Source of the DNA: an uncultured Flavihumibacter sp.
Lineage (GTDB): Bacteria > Bacteroidota > Bacteroidia > Chitinophagales > Chitinophagaceae
Direction of reading: 5' to 3'
Assembly (NCBI GenBank): GCA_946482545.1
Contig: CAMLRX010000037.1
Coordinates: 1-38,465, forward strand
DNA: 38,465 nt
The stretch's first letter is position 1. Every line of letters starts with the position of its first letter. The translations under genes were made by a program, and so were the position numbers. Positions 26,537-35,345 of the stretch are shown piece after piece. A model generated the notes under the pieces. It did not search any database. It was given only the letters and a program-made list of their open reading frames with translations, and was not told the DNA's origin.

Positions 26537-27226
26537 ATGAACCAGATACTTTCCGTAAACAACCTTACCAGGCACTACCGGAGCGCTGAACGCGAACTAA
26601 CGGTGCTCCATAACATCAGTTTTTCTATTAACGCAGGCGGAACCGCGGCCATTATTGGCCCATCGGGCAGCGGCAAGACCACTTTACTGGGTCTCTGCGC
26701 CGGACTGGACCGCGCCAGCGAAGGAACCGTTGTATTAAACGGCACACTGCTGAACGACCTCGATGAGGATGAAAGGGCCGCGATCCGGAACCGCCACGTG
26801 GGCTTCATTTTCCAGAACTTCCAGTTGCTCCCCACCTTAACCGCCCTCGAAAATGTGATGGTTCCCCTGGAACTCCGGGGTGAACACAACAGCCGGAAAC
26901 AGGCGGAAGCCTTGTTGCAGAAAGTGGGACTCGCAGAACGCATGCACCACTACCCTTCCCAACTTTCTGGAGGAGAACAACAGCGGGTTTGCATAGCCCG
27001 GGCCTTCTCCACCCAACCAGCTATTCTTTTCGCCGATGAGCCCACGGGCAACCTCGACGCTGAAACCAGCGCCCGCATCATAGAACTGCTTTTCAACCTG
27101 AACAGGGAAGCCGGCACCACCCTCGTGATCGTAACCCACGACCCCGAACTGGCCGCCCTTACCCAACGCATCATCCGGCTGAAAGGCGGACACCTCGTTT
27201 CCGATGAACCAACTTCCAGGCCATGA
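26537..27226 (+). CDS. ABC transporter ATP-binding protein (YbbA/LolD-like)
   Basis: A 229-residue ATPase with Walker A GPSGSGKTT (41-49), Q-loop FIFQNFQLLP (about 90-99), signature LSGGEQQR (143-150), Walker B ILFADEP (163-169), D-loop GNLD (171-174) and a switch His in VTHD. This is the MacB/LolD/FtsE group, which powers substrate extraction from the membrane rather than classic import. Its stop overlaps the permease start by four bases (ATGA). The divergent esterase and this pair match the tesA-ybbA-ybbP block, which favours the YbbA subgroup. Confidence 0.95.
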   Translation: MNQILSVNNLTRHYRSAERELTVLHNISFSINAGGTAAIIGPSGSGKTTLLGLCAGLDRASEGTVVLNGTLLNDLDEDERAAIRNRHVGFIFQNFQLLPTLTALENVMVPLELRGEHNSRKQAEALLQKVGLAERMHHYPSQLSGGEQQRVCIARAFSTQPAILFADEPTGNLDAETSARIIELLFNLNREAGTTLVIVTHDPELAALTQRIIRLKGGHLVSDEPTSRP

Positions 27227-29760
27227 GTAAAACACCCATTCAGTTCCGCTGGCTCCTGAAAATGGCCCTGCGCGACAGCAGACGGGGACGCGCACGCCTT
27301 CTGCTTTTCATGAGCGCCATCGTATTGGGCGTGGCCGCACTCGTTTCCATTTTTTCCCTCGGCGATAATGTACAAAAAGACCTTGACGCACAAGCCAAAG
27401 AACTCGCCGGTGCCGACCTGATCGCGGACACCAACAGGCCGCCCGCAGCTTCCGCACTTCAACTGCTGGACAGTATAGGCACACAACGTGCGCGGGAAGC
27501 CAGTTTCGCTTCCATGGTGTATTTCACCCAATCGAAAGGGACCAGGCTCGTCCAGGTACGCGCACTGGAAGAAGGCTATCCCTTTTACGGCAGCTTTCAA
27601 ACCGCACCCGCAAACGCCGGAAAAACATTCCGGAAAAAACAAGCAGCGCTGGTAGATCAAACACTGTTGCTCCAGTTCAACGCGAAACCCGGCGATACCA
27701 TCCAGGTGGGCAATTTGTTTTTCGAAATCGCGGGTGCGCTGAAACAGGCGCCGGGCAGAACAGGACTCTCTACCACTGTGGCCCCGCCCGTTTATATTCC
27801 CTATCAATACCTCGAAGCAACGGGCTTACTTCAGAAAGGGAGCAGGGTGAGTTACAACTTCTACTTTAAGTTCAATGGCAGCAACCTGGCGCAACAACTT
27901 CCCGCGTTGGAGCCGCGTTTCGAACAGGAAGGACTTGATTTTGAAACTTCCGATTCCCGCAAAGCAGAAACGGCACGTGAGTTTAATGACCTCTCCTCAT
28001 TTCTCACACTCATCAGCTTTATCGCCTTGTTGCTGGGCTGCATCGGCGTAGCCAGCTCCATCAATATTTACATCAGGGAAAAAATCACCTCAATAGCGAT
28101 ACTCCGTTGTCTGGGGGCCAGCGGCAAACAAACTTTCCTGATTTTCCTGCTTCAGGTTGCCGCCATTGGTCTGGCCGGAGCGCTGGCCGGTTGCGCATTG
28201 GGCACACTCGTTCAACAGGGGCTTCCTTACCTGCTGAAAGACATTCTTCCGCTGCAACTCACCCCGTCCATTTCATGGCCGGCCATCGGGAAAGGCTTGC
28301 TCACCGGACTTTTCATTGCACTGCTGTTCGGCATCATGCCTTTACTTTCCATCCGTAACATCTCACCACTTTATACCCTGCGGATTTCCAATGAAGATAA
28401 ACCAGGCTGGCGCGATCCGCTGAAATGGCTCCTGTATTTACTGATCTTCCTTTTCATTACCGTGTTCACCTGGTGGCAAACAGGCAATATGGTCAGTGCA
28501 TTACTCTTCACTACCGGCATCCTGGTCGCGTTCCTGCTGCTCGTAGCCCTGGCCTGGTTGCTGCGCGCCGCCGTAAAACGTTTCCTGCCCCATAAACTCG
28601 CTTATGTGTGGCGGCAAGGCTTCGCCAACCTTTATCGCCCGAATAACCAAACGCTGATCCTTGTAGTAACGATCGGACTGGGAACGGCGTTCATCGGCAC
28701 ACTTTACTTCGTGCAACATATCCTGGTAAACAGGGTCGCGCTTTCTTCCAGCGGCAAACAACCAAACATTGTACTTTTCGATATCCAGCCTTCCCAACGG
28801 GAAGCTATAGCCGATCTTGCAACAAACTTCCAATTGCCCGTACAACAGCAGGTACCCATCGTTACCATGCGGGTAGAAACGGTGAATGGAAGAAATGCGC
28901 TCCAGGCAAAGAGCGATACTGCTGAAGGTACGCCTGCACGGGCTTTTGAAGGTGAACTGCGGGTAACCTACCGCGATACGCTCACTGATTCGGAAAAACT
29001 ACTGAAAGGGAAAATGGGCGCAAAAGTGAAAGGCCCCAACGATCCTGTGCTGGTATCTTTAGAGGACCGCTACGCGAAAAGACTACATGTATCCGTTGGC
29101 GATAGCATCACCTTTAACGTGCAGGGCATGTTGGTAAAAACGATTGTTGGCAGCATCCGCCAGGTGAACTGGCAACGGGTGCAAACCAATTTCAGGGCCA
29201 TCTTCCCGCCAGGCGTACTGGAGGCGGCACCACAGTTCCATGTGCTCATCAGCCGGGTACCTTCGAGGGAAGTATCCGCTCAATTCCAGCAGGCAGTGGT
29301 GGCCAGGTTTCCAAATGTATCCATCATCGACCTGAACCTGATCCTCGAAGTACTGGATGAAGTATTGGGAAAGATAGGCTTCGTGGTCCGCTTCATGGCG
29401 GCATTCAGCATCCTCACCGGACTGATTGTACTCATCGCATCCGTATTCATCAGCAAGTACCAGCGGGTACAGGAAAGTGTGCTGCTCCGGACATTGGGTG
29501 CCAGCCGCAAACAGATCGGACAGATCACCGCGCTCGAATACTTTTTCCTCGGCGCGCTGGCAGCGGCCACGGGATTGGGACTGGCAACAGCGGCCAGTTG
29601 GGCCCTCGCGGTTTATATGTTTGAGGCGCCGTTCTCCCCTTCCATCTTCCCGCTGCTCATCATATTCTTCAGCATATCGGGTTTAACAGTACTCATTGGA
29701 TGGCTGAACAGCAGAGACGTGGTGCGGAAACCACCGCTGGAAGTACTGAGAAGGGAATAA
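27223..29760 (+). CDS. ABC transporter permease, FtsX/YbbP-like
   Basis: An 845-residue permease. An N-terminal helix (about 22-42) precedes a large periplasmic domain (about 43-255). FtsX core helices follow (about 262-285, 305-335, 355-380), then extra helices (about 395-445), a second periplasmic domain (about 500-715) and a C-terminal FtsX core (about 725-830). Two FtsX cores in one chain with ten or so helices is the YbbP layout. It is coupled to the ATPase by an ATGA overlap. The complex may export or extract a lipid or hydrophobic product related to the TesA-like esterase; that link is inferred from synteny only. Confidence 0.92.
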   Translation: MSKTPIQFRWLLKMALRDSRRGRARLLLFMSAIVLGVAALVSIFSLGDNVQKDLDAQAKELAGADLIADTNRPPAASALQLLDSIGTQRAREASFASMVYFTQSKGTRLVQVRALEEGYPFYGSFQTAPANAGKTFRKKQAALVDQTLLLQFNAKPGDTIQVGNLFFEIAGALKQAPGRTGLSTTVAPPVYIPYQYLEATGLLQKGSRVSYNFYFKFNGSNLAQQLPALEPRFEQEGLDFETSDSRKAETAREFNDLSSFLTLISFIALLLGCIGVASSINIYIREKITSIAILRCLGASGKQTFLIFLLQVAAIGLAGALAGCALGTLVQQGLPYLLKDILPLQLTPSISWPAIGKGLLTGLFIALLFGIMPLLSIRNISPLYTLRISNEDKPGWRDPLKWLLYLLIFLFITVFTWWQTGNMVSALLFTTGILVAFLLLVALAWLLRAAVKRFLPHKLAYVWRQGFANLYRPNNQTLILVVTIGLGTAFIGTLYFVQHILVNRVALSSSGKQPNIVLFDIQPSQREAIADLATNFQLPVQQQVPIVTMRVETVNGRNALQAKSDTAEGTPARAFEGELRVTYRDTLTDSEKLLKGKMGAKVKGPNDPVLVSLEDRYAKRLHVSVGDSITFNVQGMLVKTIVGSIRQVNWQRVQTNFRAIFPPGVLEAAPQFHVLISRVPSREVSAQFQQAVVARFPNVSIIDLNLILEVLDEVLGKIGFVVRFMAAFSILTGLIVLIASVFISKYQRVQESVLLRTLGASRKQIGQITALEYFFLGALAAATGLGLATAASWALAVYMFEAPFSPSIFPLLIIFFSISGLTVLIGWLNSRDVVRKPPLEVLRRE

Positions 29761-29820
29761 TCGTAAACAACAGGTGAATATTGGTGAAGCTAAAAACACC
29801 TGCGCATCCTACTTTTCAGC

Positions 29821-31362
29821 ATGAAAATCAGATTATGGCTGCAGATGATTTGTCTGGCAGCCTTCCTGCAAACTGTGGCGCAACCAAGAACGAAACCCAT
29901 TCGTTTCCTGGTTTCCTGTGAGGCGCCGGCTAGCAAAAAATTCAGCGTTTCATTCTCATACACTGCCGATAAAGAAGAGGTTGTCGTCTTCCGAATGCCG
30001 CAATGGACGCCAGGTTACTACCAGATGATGCATTATGCAGCACAGGTGACAGGATTTAAAGCAACCAACGCTAACGGAGATACGCTACGCTGGGAAAAGC
30101 GTGCGCCGGATGCCTGGGCCATTTATACAAAGAAAAAACAGCCTTTCAAGGTTTCTTACCAGGTTAGCGGCACCAGGAATTTCGTGGCCGCAAACTACCT
30201 CGATTCCACCAAAGCATTCATCGTTCCCGCAGGGCTGTTCCTTTATCCCGAAAACCAGTTGGGGCGAAACGTGGAACTTAGCATACATCCCTTTGCAGCC
30301 TTCAAACGTATTGCTACCGGACTCGACACTGTTGCGGGTACCACCTTCACCTATAAAGCGCCGGATTTTGACGTGCTGTACGACAGCCCGATACTGATGG
30401 GCAGCGCACTGGAAGAATTGCCTTCCTTCCAGGTAAAAAATATTCCGCATTACTTTGTTGCCCACCAGGCTGGCAGCTTCGACCAACAGACCTTCATGGG
30501 CGATCTGAAAAAAATTGTGGAGGCAGCTTCAGACATCATTGGAGAAATTCCATACCCGCATTACACGTTTCTGGCCATTGGTCCGGGTGGCGGCGGGATC
30601 GAACACCTGAATTCCACCGCCATTTCGTTTTCCGGAAAAGGACTTGAAAATCCTGAAAACAGGACCAGGATGTATTCCTTCCTGGCCCATGAACACTTCC
30701 ATCATTACAATGCAAAAAGAATACGCCCCATAGAACTCGGCCCTTTCAATTACAGAGATGGCAGCAAAACCAATATGCTCTGGATCGCCGAGGGCATCAC
30801 GGTTTACTATGAACACCACATCCTGCGGCGTGCCGGTTTGGTGAACGACCAGCATCTTCGCGATCAACTGGCCCGCAGTATTCAGTCTTATGAAAAAAGA
30901 CCCGGAAAAAAATGGCAGTCTGTGGCGGAAGCGAGCGCCCACACCTGGACCGACGGGCCTTTCGGCGGAAACCCGGACAGCACCATTTCGTACTATGAAA
31001 AAGGACCTATCCTGGCCGCCATGCTCGACCTTAAAATCAGGCACGAAACAAAAAACGAACGCACACTGGATCACCTGATGCGTGCCCTTTACACCAATTA
31101 TTATAAGAAACAAAACCGTGGCTTCACCGAAGCCGAGTTCAGAAAAGAAGCGGAGCGGATCGCAGGCGTTTCGCTGGAAGAATTCTTCCAGTATATTTAC
31201 ACGACAGCGCCACTGGATTACAACAAATATTTCGGTTACGCCGGGTTACAGGTAATGCTACCGGAAAACAATACCGAATCCGTAGTGATTCAACCAGTCG
31301 CCCATACAAATCCATTACAGCAAAAGATCGTTCAAAGCTGGACCGGTAATCAACAGCCATAA
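29821..31362 (+). CDS. M61 family metallopeptidase
   Basis: A 513-residue exported enzyme with a signal peptide (about 1-20). An N-terminal beta domain (about 25-200) precedes the thermolysin-like core with zinc motif H290-E-H-F-H294 and third ligand E324 (WIAEGIT). GGGGIEH at about 257-262 is the substrate-binding loop typical of the family. M61 enzymes are glycyl-type aminopeptidases. Many members have about 600 residues and a C-terminal PDZ domain; here the chain ends about 40 residues after the catalytic helices, so the PDZ appears to be missing or very short. An S9 peptidase gene follows after 19 bases, suggesting joint peptide breakdown in the periplasm. Confidence 0.9.
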   Translation: MKIRLWLQMICLAAFLQTVAQPRTKPIRFLVSCEAPASKKFSVSFSYTADKEEVVVFRMPQWTPGYYQMMHYAAQVTGFKATNANGDTLRWEKRAPDAWAIYTKKKQPFKVSYQVSGTRNFVAANYLDSTKAFIVPAGLFLYPENQLGRNVELSIHPFAAFKRIATGLDTVAGTTFTYKAPDFDVLYDSPILMGSALEELPSFQVKNIPHYFVAHQAGSFDQQTFMGDLKKIVEAASDIIGEIPYPHYTFLAIGPGGGGIEHLNSTAISFSGKGLENPENRTRMYSFLAHEHFHHYNAKRIRPIELGPFNYRDGSKTNMLWIAEGITVYYEHHILRRAGLVNDQHLRDQLARSIQSYEKRPGKKWQSVAEASAHTWTDGPFGGNPDSTISYYEKGPILAAMLDLKIRHETKNERTLDHLMRALYTNYYKKQNRGFTEAEFRKEAERIAGVSLEEFFQYIYTTAPLDYNKYFGYAGLQVMLPENNTESVVIQPVAHTNPLQQKIVQSWTGNQQP

Positions 31363-31381
31363 AACGAATACGATTCATTAC

Positions 31382-33586
31382 ATGAACAACATCACTTTAA
31401 CGAATATGCGCAAACGTTTTTATTGTATTCTTTCTGCCCTGTTCCTTTCCATTAGCCTGATGGCCCAACCTTCAGAACGTGTTTGGACAAAAGATGGCAG
31501 CGGCTTCTGGTCGCTTGAATTCGCAGGCTTCCAACGCACCAAATTGCCTGAAAACAAAAAAGAACTCGTGGTACCGGCCGAATGGTATAAACCAGAAGGA
31601 TCCCCTGGCCCCATGCAAATAGCGAACTTCTCCTGGGACAGCAGCGAAACACAAATGCTCCTGTTCACCAACACAAGGCGCGTTTGGCGCTACAATACCC
31701 GTGGCGATTACTGGCTGCTGGATACCCGCACCAAAGCACTGAAAAAACTGGGCGGCACATTACCTTCCGCTTCCCTGATGTTCGCGAAGTTCTCTCCTGA
31801 CGGGAAAAAAGTAGCTTATGTAAGCAACTATAATATTTACGTGGAAGACATTGCATCCGGAAAAATCACCCCCCTCACAAAAAACGGCAACAGAAGGAAC
31901 ATCTACGGCACCTTTGATTGGGTATATGAAGAAGAATTCGGTTGCAGAGATGGCTTCCGGTGGAGCCCTGACGGTACAACCATTGCCTTCTGGCACTCCG
32001 ATGCGGAAGGTACGCGCGATTTCCTGATGATCAACAATACAGATTCCATCTACTCCTATACCATCCCTGTTGAATACCCGAAAACAGGAGAATCACCTTC
32101 AGCCGTTAAAGCCGGCGTGGTTTCCGTTGCCAGCGGAAACATTACCTGGATCCAGTTGCCAGGCCATCCCCGTGAACATTACCTGCCCCGCATGGAGTGG
32201 ATTCCCGGCACACAACAACTTATCCTTCAGCAACTGAACCGGAAGCAACAGGAAAGTATTTTGTACACCGCCGATGCTGGGAACGGTACCACCAGAATTA
32301 TTCATAAAGAAACCGATAATGCCTGGGTAGACGTGAAGTCCACCTGGGGCGGCAACATCGCCGGATGGGACTGGCTGAACAACGGAAAAGAATTTGTTTG
32401 GGTAAGCGAGAAAGATGGCTGGCGCCATGCCTGGAGAATGGGCCTTGACGGGAAAAAAGAATTACTCCTCACCAAAGGCGCTTACGACCTGGACAACATC
32501 ATCCGCATCGATGAAAAAAACAACAGGCTCTATTTTACCGCATCGCCAGAAAACGCGACACAAAAGTACCTCTATGTTTGTCCGCTCGATGGAAAAGGAA
32601 ATGCGAAAAGACTTACGCCAGCTCAACTAGCAGGCACGAACAGTTATGATATTGCACCGAACGGCGCATTCGCCTTCCACCGCTTTTCGAGCCATCAGGG
32701 CATGATACCACCGGAATGGATCGCATTGCCTTCGCACCAGACGCTTTCCGGCAAAAACCAGGAAGAGGCTTTCGCCGCAGCCCGTTCCAAAACCAGTCCT
32801 ACAAAGTTTTTCCAGGTCACCACTGAAGACGGCGTCACGCTTGATGGCTGGATGGTGCTGCCGGCCAATTTCGATTCCACATTAAAATACCCGGTCGTGT
32901 TTCATGTGTATGGCGAACCCGCCGCCACTACGGTAAACGACCAACTGGGCGCAGGTTCCAACCGTTTGTACAAAGGCAACATGAGCGCTGACGGGTATAT
33001 TTATATATCACTGGATAACCGTGGCACCCCGGCGCCCAAAGGGCGCGAATGGCGGAAAAGCATTTACCGGAAAGTAGGTATTATCAATACGCGCGACCAG
33101 GCCATGGCTGCAAAACAAATTATTAAATGGTCCTTCGTGGATCCCACGCGGATCGCCGTATGGGGCTGGAGCGGCGGTGGTTCCATGACCCTCAACCTGT
33201 TGTTTCGTTACCCTGAAATTTACAGCACCGGTATTGCCATCGCAGCAGTGGCCAATCAACTGACCTACGATAATATTTACCAGGAAAGATACATGGGACT
33301 GCCACAGGAAAACCGCGCCGATTTCCTGGAAGGATCGCCGGTTACTTATGCTAAAAACCTGAAAGGCAACCTGCTGTACATTCACGGTACCGGGGACGAT
33401 AACGTGCATTACCAGAATGCGGAACTGCTGATCAATGAACTCATCAAACACAACAAACAATTCAGCCTCATGAGTTATCCCAACCGTTCGCACAGCATCA
33501 GCGAGGGGGAAGGTACCAACGAACACCTGCGCACACTGTACACGGAATACCTTAAAAAGCACTGTCCTCCGGGCGGCAGGAAATAA
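31382..33586 (+). CDS. S9 family peptidase (dipeptidyl peptidase IV type)
   Basis: A 734-residue secreted enzyme; either the ATG at 31382 or the one at 31406 (MRKRFYC) begins a signal peptide that ends near LMAQ. An eight-bladed beta propeller (about 60-480) includes the EE motif in DWVYEEEFGCRDGF that binds the free N-terminus in DPP-IV. The alpha/beta hydrolase domain has nucleophile S597 (GWSGGGS), D672 (GTGDDNVH) and H704 (NRSHSISEG). It should cleave X-Pro or X-Ala dipeptides from peptide N-termini in the periplasm. It follows the M61 gene closely, and both are likely one transcript. Confidence 0.93.
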   Translation: MNNITLTNMRKRFYCILSALFLSISLMAQPSERVWTKDGSGFWSLEFAGFQRTKLPENKKELVVPAEWYKPEGSPGPMQIANFSWDSSETQMLLFTNTRRVWRYNTRGDYWLLDTRTKALKKLGGTLPSASLMFAKFSPDGKKVAYVSNYNIYVEDIASGKITPLTKNGNRRNIYGTFDWVYEEEFGCRDGFRWSPDGTTIAFWHSDAEGTRDFLMINNTDSIYSYTIPVEYPKTGESPSAVKAGVVSVASGNITWIQLPGHPREHYLPRMEWIPGTQQLILQQLNRKQQESILYTADAGNGTTRIIHKETDNAWVDVKSTWGGNIAGWDWLNNGKEFVWVSEKDGWRHAWRMGLDGKKELLLTKGAYDLDNIIRIDEKNNRLYFTASPENATQKYLYVCPLDGKGNAKRLTPAQLAGTNSYDIAPNGAFAFHRFSSHQGMIPPEWIALPSHQTLSGKNQEEAFAAARSKTSPTKFFQVTTEDGVTLDGWMVLPANFDSTLKYPVVFHVYGEPAATTVNDQLGAGSNRLYKGNMSADGYIYISLDNRGTPAPKGREWRKSIYRKVGIINTRDQAMAAKQIIKWSFVDPTRIAVWGWSGGGSMTLNLLFRYPEIYSTGIAIAAVANQLTYDNIYQERYMGLPQENRADFLEGSPVTYAKNLKGNLLYIHGTGDDNVHYQNAELLINELIKHNKQFSLMSYPNRSHSISEGEGTNEHLRTLYTEYLKKHCPPGGRK

Positions 33587-33614
33587 GTTCATATAATAAA
33601 AAAACGTTAAACAG

Positions 33615-33645
33615 TTTGGCGTTCTGAAAAAAGTCCTACATTTGC
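33615..33645 (+). promoter_or_regulatory. Promoter of the TetR gene
   Basis: TTTG at 33615-33618, an 18-base spacer and TACATTTGC at 33637-33645 form a very good Bacteroidota promoter. The operator-like palindrome follows at once. Confidence 0.65.
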
Positions 33646-33658
33646 CTAACACTGTTAG
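33646..33658. promoter_or_regulatory. Operator-like inverted repeat at the TetR transcription start
   Basis: CTAACA-C-TGTTAG has 6-base arms around one base. It sits where transcription should start, 11 bases before the TetR ATG, so bound repressor would block its own gene. A near copy lies before the nitroreductase gene. Confidence 0.6.
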
Positions 33659-33669
33659 AAAAAAACACA

Positions 33670-34269
33670 ATGGGCATTTCAGAACGTAAACTCAGGCAAA
33701 AGCAGGAACTCCGCCAGAACATACTGGTGGAAGCACGCCGGCTGATGAAGGAGGAAGGCTGCGCAGCCATTTCCATCCGGAAGATAGCCGATGCCATTGA
33801 GTACAGTGCCCCTGTGGTGTACGAACATTTCGAGAACAAAGATGCCCTGCTGAAAGAATTTGTGAAAGAAGGATTCGGAATGCTGGCGGAATATGTGGGG
33901 AAGGCCGCGAATGAAATGCAATACCCATCGGCGCAACTGGAGGCCATTGGTCATGCTTACTGGAACTTCGCTTTTGAGCACAAAGAGCATTATCAACTGA
34001 TGTTTGGCCTGGGGATGCCTTCCTGTGAAACAGTGCGGGAAGTAGAAGAAGTGAAACGTTTTACCGATGTGCTTTACAAGCCCCTTACCACCATTCTGGA
34101 GCAACATGGCAAGAAGGAAAATACGTTCCTGAAACTGCACTCCTACTGGTCGATGTTGCACGGCCTGGTTTCCATTAACCTGATGACAAATGATGCTTCC
34201 GAAAAGGAAATGAATAAACTGGTATTGAAAGACATGATCTCCGTTTTTATAAAGGGACTGGGAGGCTGA
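33670..34269 (+). CDS. TetR/AcrR-family transcriptional regulator
   Basis: A 199-residue regulator. Its N-terminal helix-turn-helix covers about 17-62 (ILVEARRLMKEEG, then ISIRKIADAIEYSAPVVYEHF, then KDALL). The C-terminal all-helical ligand domain (about 75-195) resembles the TetR_C_33/WHG-type domains. It probably represses itself and the downstream nitroreductase gene, judged by a shared 13-base motif in front of both. The inducer is unknown; a quinone, nitroaromatic or other reactive small molecule would fit the target. Confidence 0.92.
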   Translation: MGISERKLRQKQELRQNILVEARRLMKEEGCAAISIRKIADAIEYSAPVVYEHFENKDALLKEFVKEGFGMLAEYVGKAANEMQYPSAQLEAIGHAYWNFAFEHKEHYQLMFGLGMPSCETVREVEEVKRFTDVLYKPLTTILEQHGKKENTFLKLHSYWSMLHGLVSINLMTNDASEKEMNKLVLKDMISVFIKGLGG

Positions 34270-34290
34270 CTTTGTGGTCACTTTTTTTTT
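34267..34290 (+). terminator. Short hairpin with T9 tract after the TetR gene
   Basis: TGAC (34267-34270, including the stop) and GTCA (34277-34280) form a 4-base stem, followed by C and nine T. The stem is short for an efficient terminator, so it may attenuate rather than stop transcription. Confidence 0.3.
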
Positions 34291-34300
34291 GGCCCAGAAA

Positions 34301-34313
34301 TTAACACCGTTAG
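34301..34313. promoter_or_regulatory. Operator-like repeat before the nitroreductase gene
   Basis: TTAACACCGTTAG differs from the TetR-gene site CTAACACTGTTAG at two of 13 positions. A weaker relative, TTAACACTATCAA, begins at 34337. The TTTG at 34288-34291 could be the -33 element, which would place this site between the -33 and -7 boxes. Confidence 0.5.
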
Positions 34314-34351
34314 AAATTATACATTAAAAATAAATATTAACACTATCAACA

Positions 34352-34981
34352 ATGAGTATTCTGAACGCACTGCAATGGCGTTATGCCACCAAAAGAATGA
34401 ACGGCCAGGCTGTTCCTGAAGAAAAAGTAAATGCTATTCTGGAAGCAACGAGATTGAGCCCGTCCTCACTCGGGCTTCAGCCTTATACGATCCTGGTAAT
34501 TACAGATCCCGAGTTAAAAAAGAAAATTCAGCCCATCGCTTACAACCAGCCGCAGATTGTGGAATCCTCTCACCTGCTGGTATTTGCCGCATGGGAAACA
34601 ATAGCCGATTTCCAGGTGGATGCCTATATCGGACAGATTGCAGCAGAAAGAGGGCTTGCTTTAGAAGCATTGGATGGATTTAAGTCGATGATCACAGGCG
34701 CTACTTCCGGCAAAGACCCTGAACAAAGTTTTCAATGGAACGCACGACAGGCTTACATCGCATTCGGAACTGCCATCGTGGCCGCTGCCGAACAAGGCGT
34801 TGACGCGACACCCATGGAAGGTTTCAACGGGCCAGAGTTGGATGCGTTGCTGGGCTTGAAAGAAAAAGGATTGCGGTCGGTTACATTGCTGCCGCTGGGT
34901 TACAGGGATGCAGCTCAGGATGCGTTGGCTTCGGCACCTAAGGTGCGGCGGAAGCGGGAGGAGTTGTTTGTGGAGTTGTAG
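34352..34981 (+). CDS. Nitroreductase-family NAD(P)H-dependent oxidoreductase
   Basis: A 209-residue flavoenzyme. RYATKRM (about 10-16) and SPSSLGLQPY (about 36-45) are the FMN-binding elements of the NfsB/NAD(P)H-dehydrogenase nitroreductase family. RKREELF near the C-terminus matches the usual end. It should be a homodimer that passes two electrons from NAD(P)H to nitro compounds, quinones or enals. The gene lies 82 bases after TetR and shares its operator motif, so it is the probable target of that repressor. Repeat DNA begins right after the stop. Confidence 0.93.
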   Translation: MSILNALQWRYATKRMNGQAVPEEKVNAILEATRLSPSSLGLQPYTILVITDPELKKKIQPIAYNQPQIVESSHLLVFAAWETIADFQVDAYIGQIAAERGLALEALDGFKSMITGATSGKDPEQSFQWNARQAYIAFGTAIVAAAEQGVDATPMEGFNGPELDALLGLKEKGLRSVTLLPLGYRDAAQDALASAPKVRRKREELFVEL

Positions 34982-35215
34982 TTTTTTTCACGCGTTTTTT
35001 TCGTGTCACGCAAAGACGCAAGGAAGCAAAGACGCTAAGAGCGGCTGAGGCGCAGCAGGCTACGGGATATTTTCTCGCGACGGCGTGCTGCTTCGTTCCT
35101 TGCAGACGCAACGTACCTTGGTTGATTGGGAAGCGGTTTTTTGTGGTGTTTTTTCTTGCAATTGCTTAGTACCTGGTAACGCAGCGGATGATGCTGTTGT
35201 ATTGCTGAACTTTAA
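34982..35215. repeat. Intergenic repeat element (copy 2)
   Basis: This matches the element at 2818-3090 in order and orientation. T7 CACGCG follows the stop codon, then GCAAAGACGCAAGGAAGCAAAGACGC units (35009 on), then CTGCTTCGTTCCTTGCAG at 35088-35105 (two changes from copy 1), then an ACGCAA ... TTGGTTGATTGGGAAG stretch and TTGCAATTGCTTAGTACCT. The inverted repeat that bounds copy 1 is degraded here. No gene was found in this 364-base gap besides the hairpin at 35220-35256. Confidence 0.65.
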
Positions 35216-35219
35216 ATAA

Positions 35220-35256
35220 GAAAGCGGGGGAGATCAGATGATCGTCCCCCGCTTTC
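35220..35256 (-). terminator. Strong 12-bp hairpin terminator downstream of the TlpA gene
   Basis: GAAAGCGGGGGA (35220-35231) and TCCCCCGCTTTC (35245-35256) are perfectly complementary around a 13-base loop that itself contains GATC repeats. On the minus strand it lies 90 bases after the TlpA stop and is followed by TTATTTAAAG, a modest T-rich tail. It may act in both directions. Confidence 0.7.
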
Positions 35257-35345
35257 AGTTTAAGTACATTTGAGCATAACGATGCACAGTTGAATGGTAA
35301 AAGTGCAGTACATAACTACTTCAACTGGCTCATCTGCTTAATCAT

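Noticed and set aside
26950..27807. 285-codon open frame on the minus strand across the ABC pair
   Set aside because: Antisense to Walker B and the FtsX start; no independent support.
29771..29802. CAGGTG ... CACCTG inverted repeat after the permease gene
   Set aside because: Six-base arms with a 20-base loop and no T tract; too weak to call a terminator or operator.
34934..34946. GCACCT-A-AGGTGC palindrome
   Set aside because: Lies inside the nitroreductase coding end; may be chance codon pattern.
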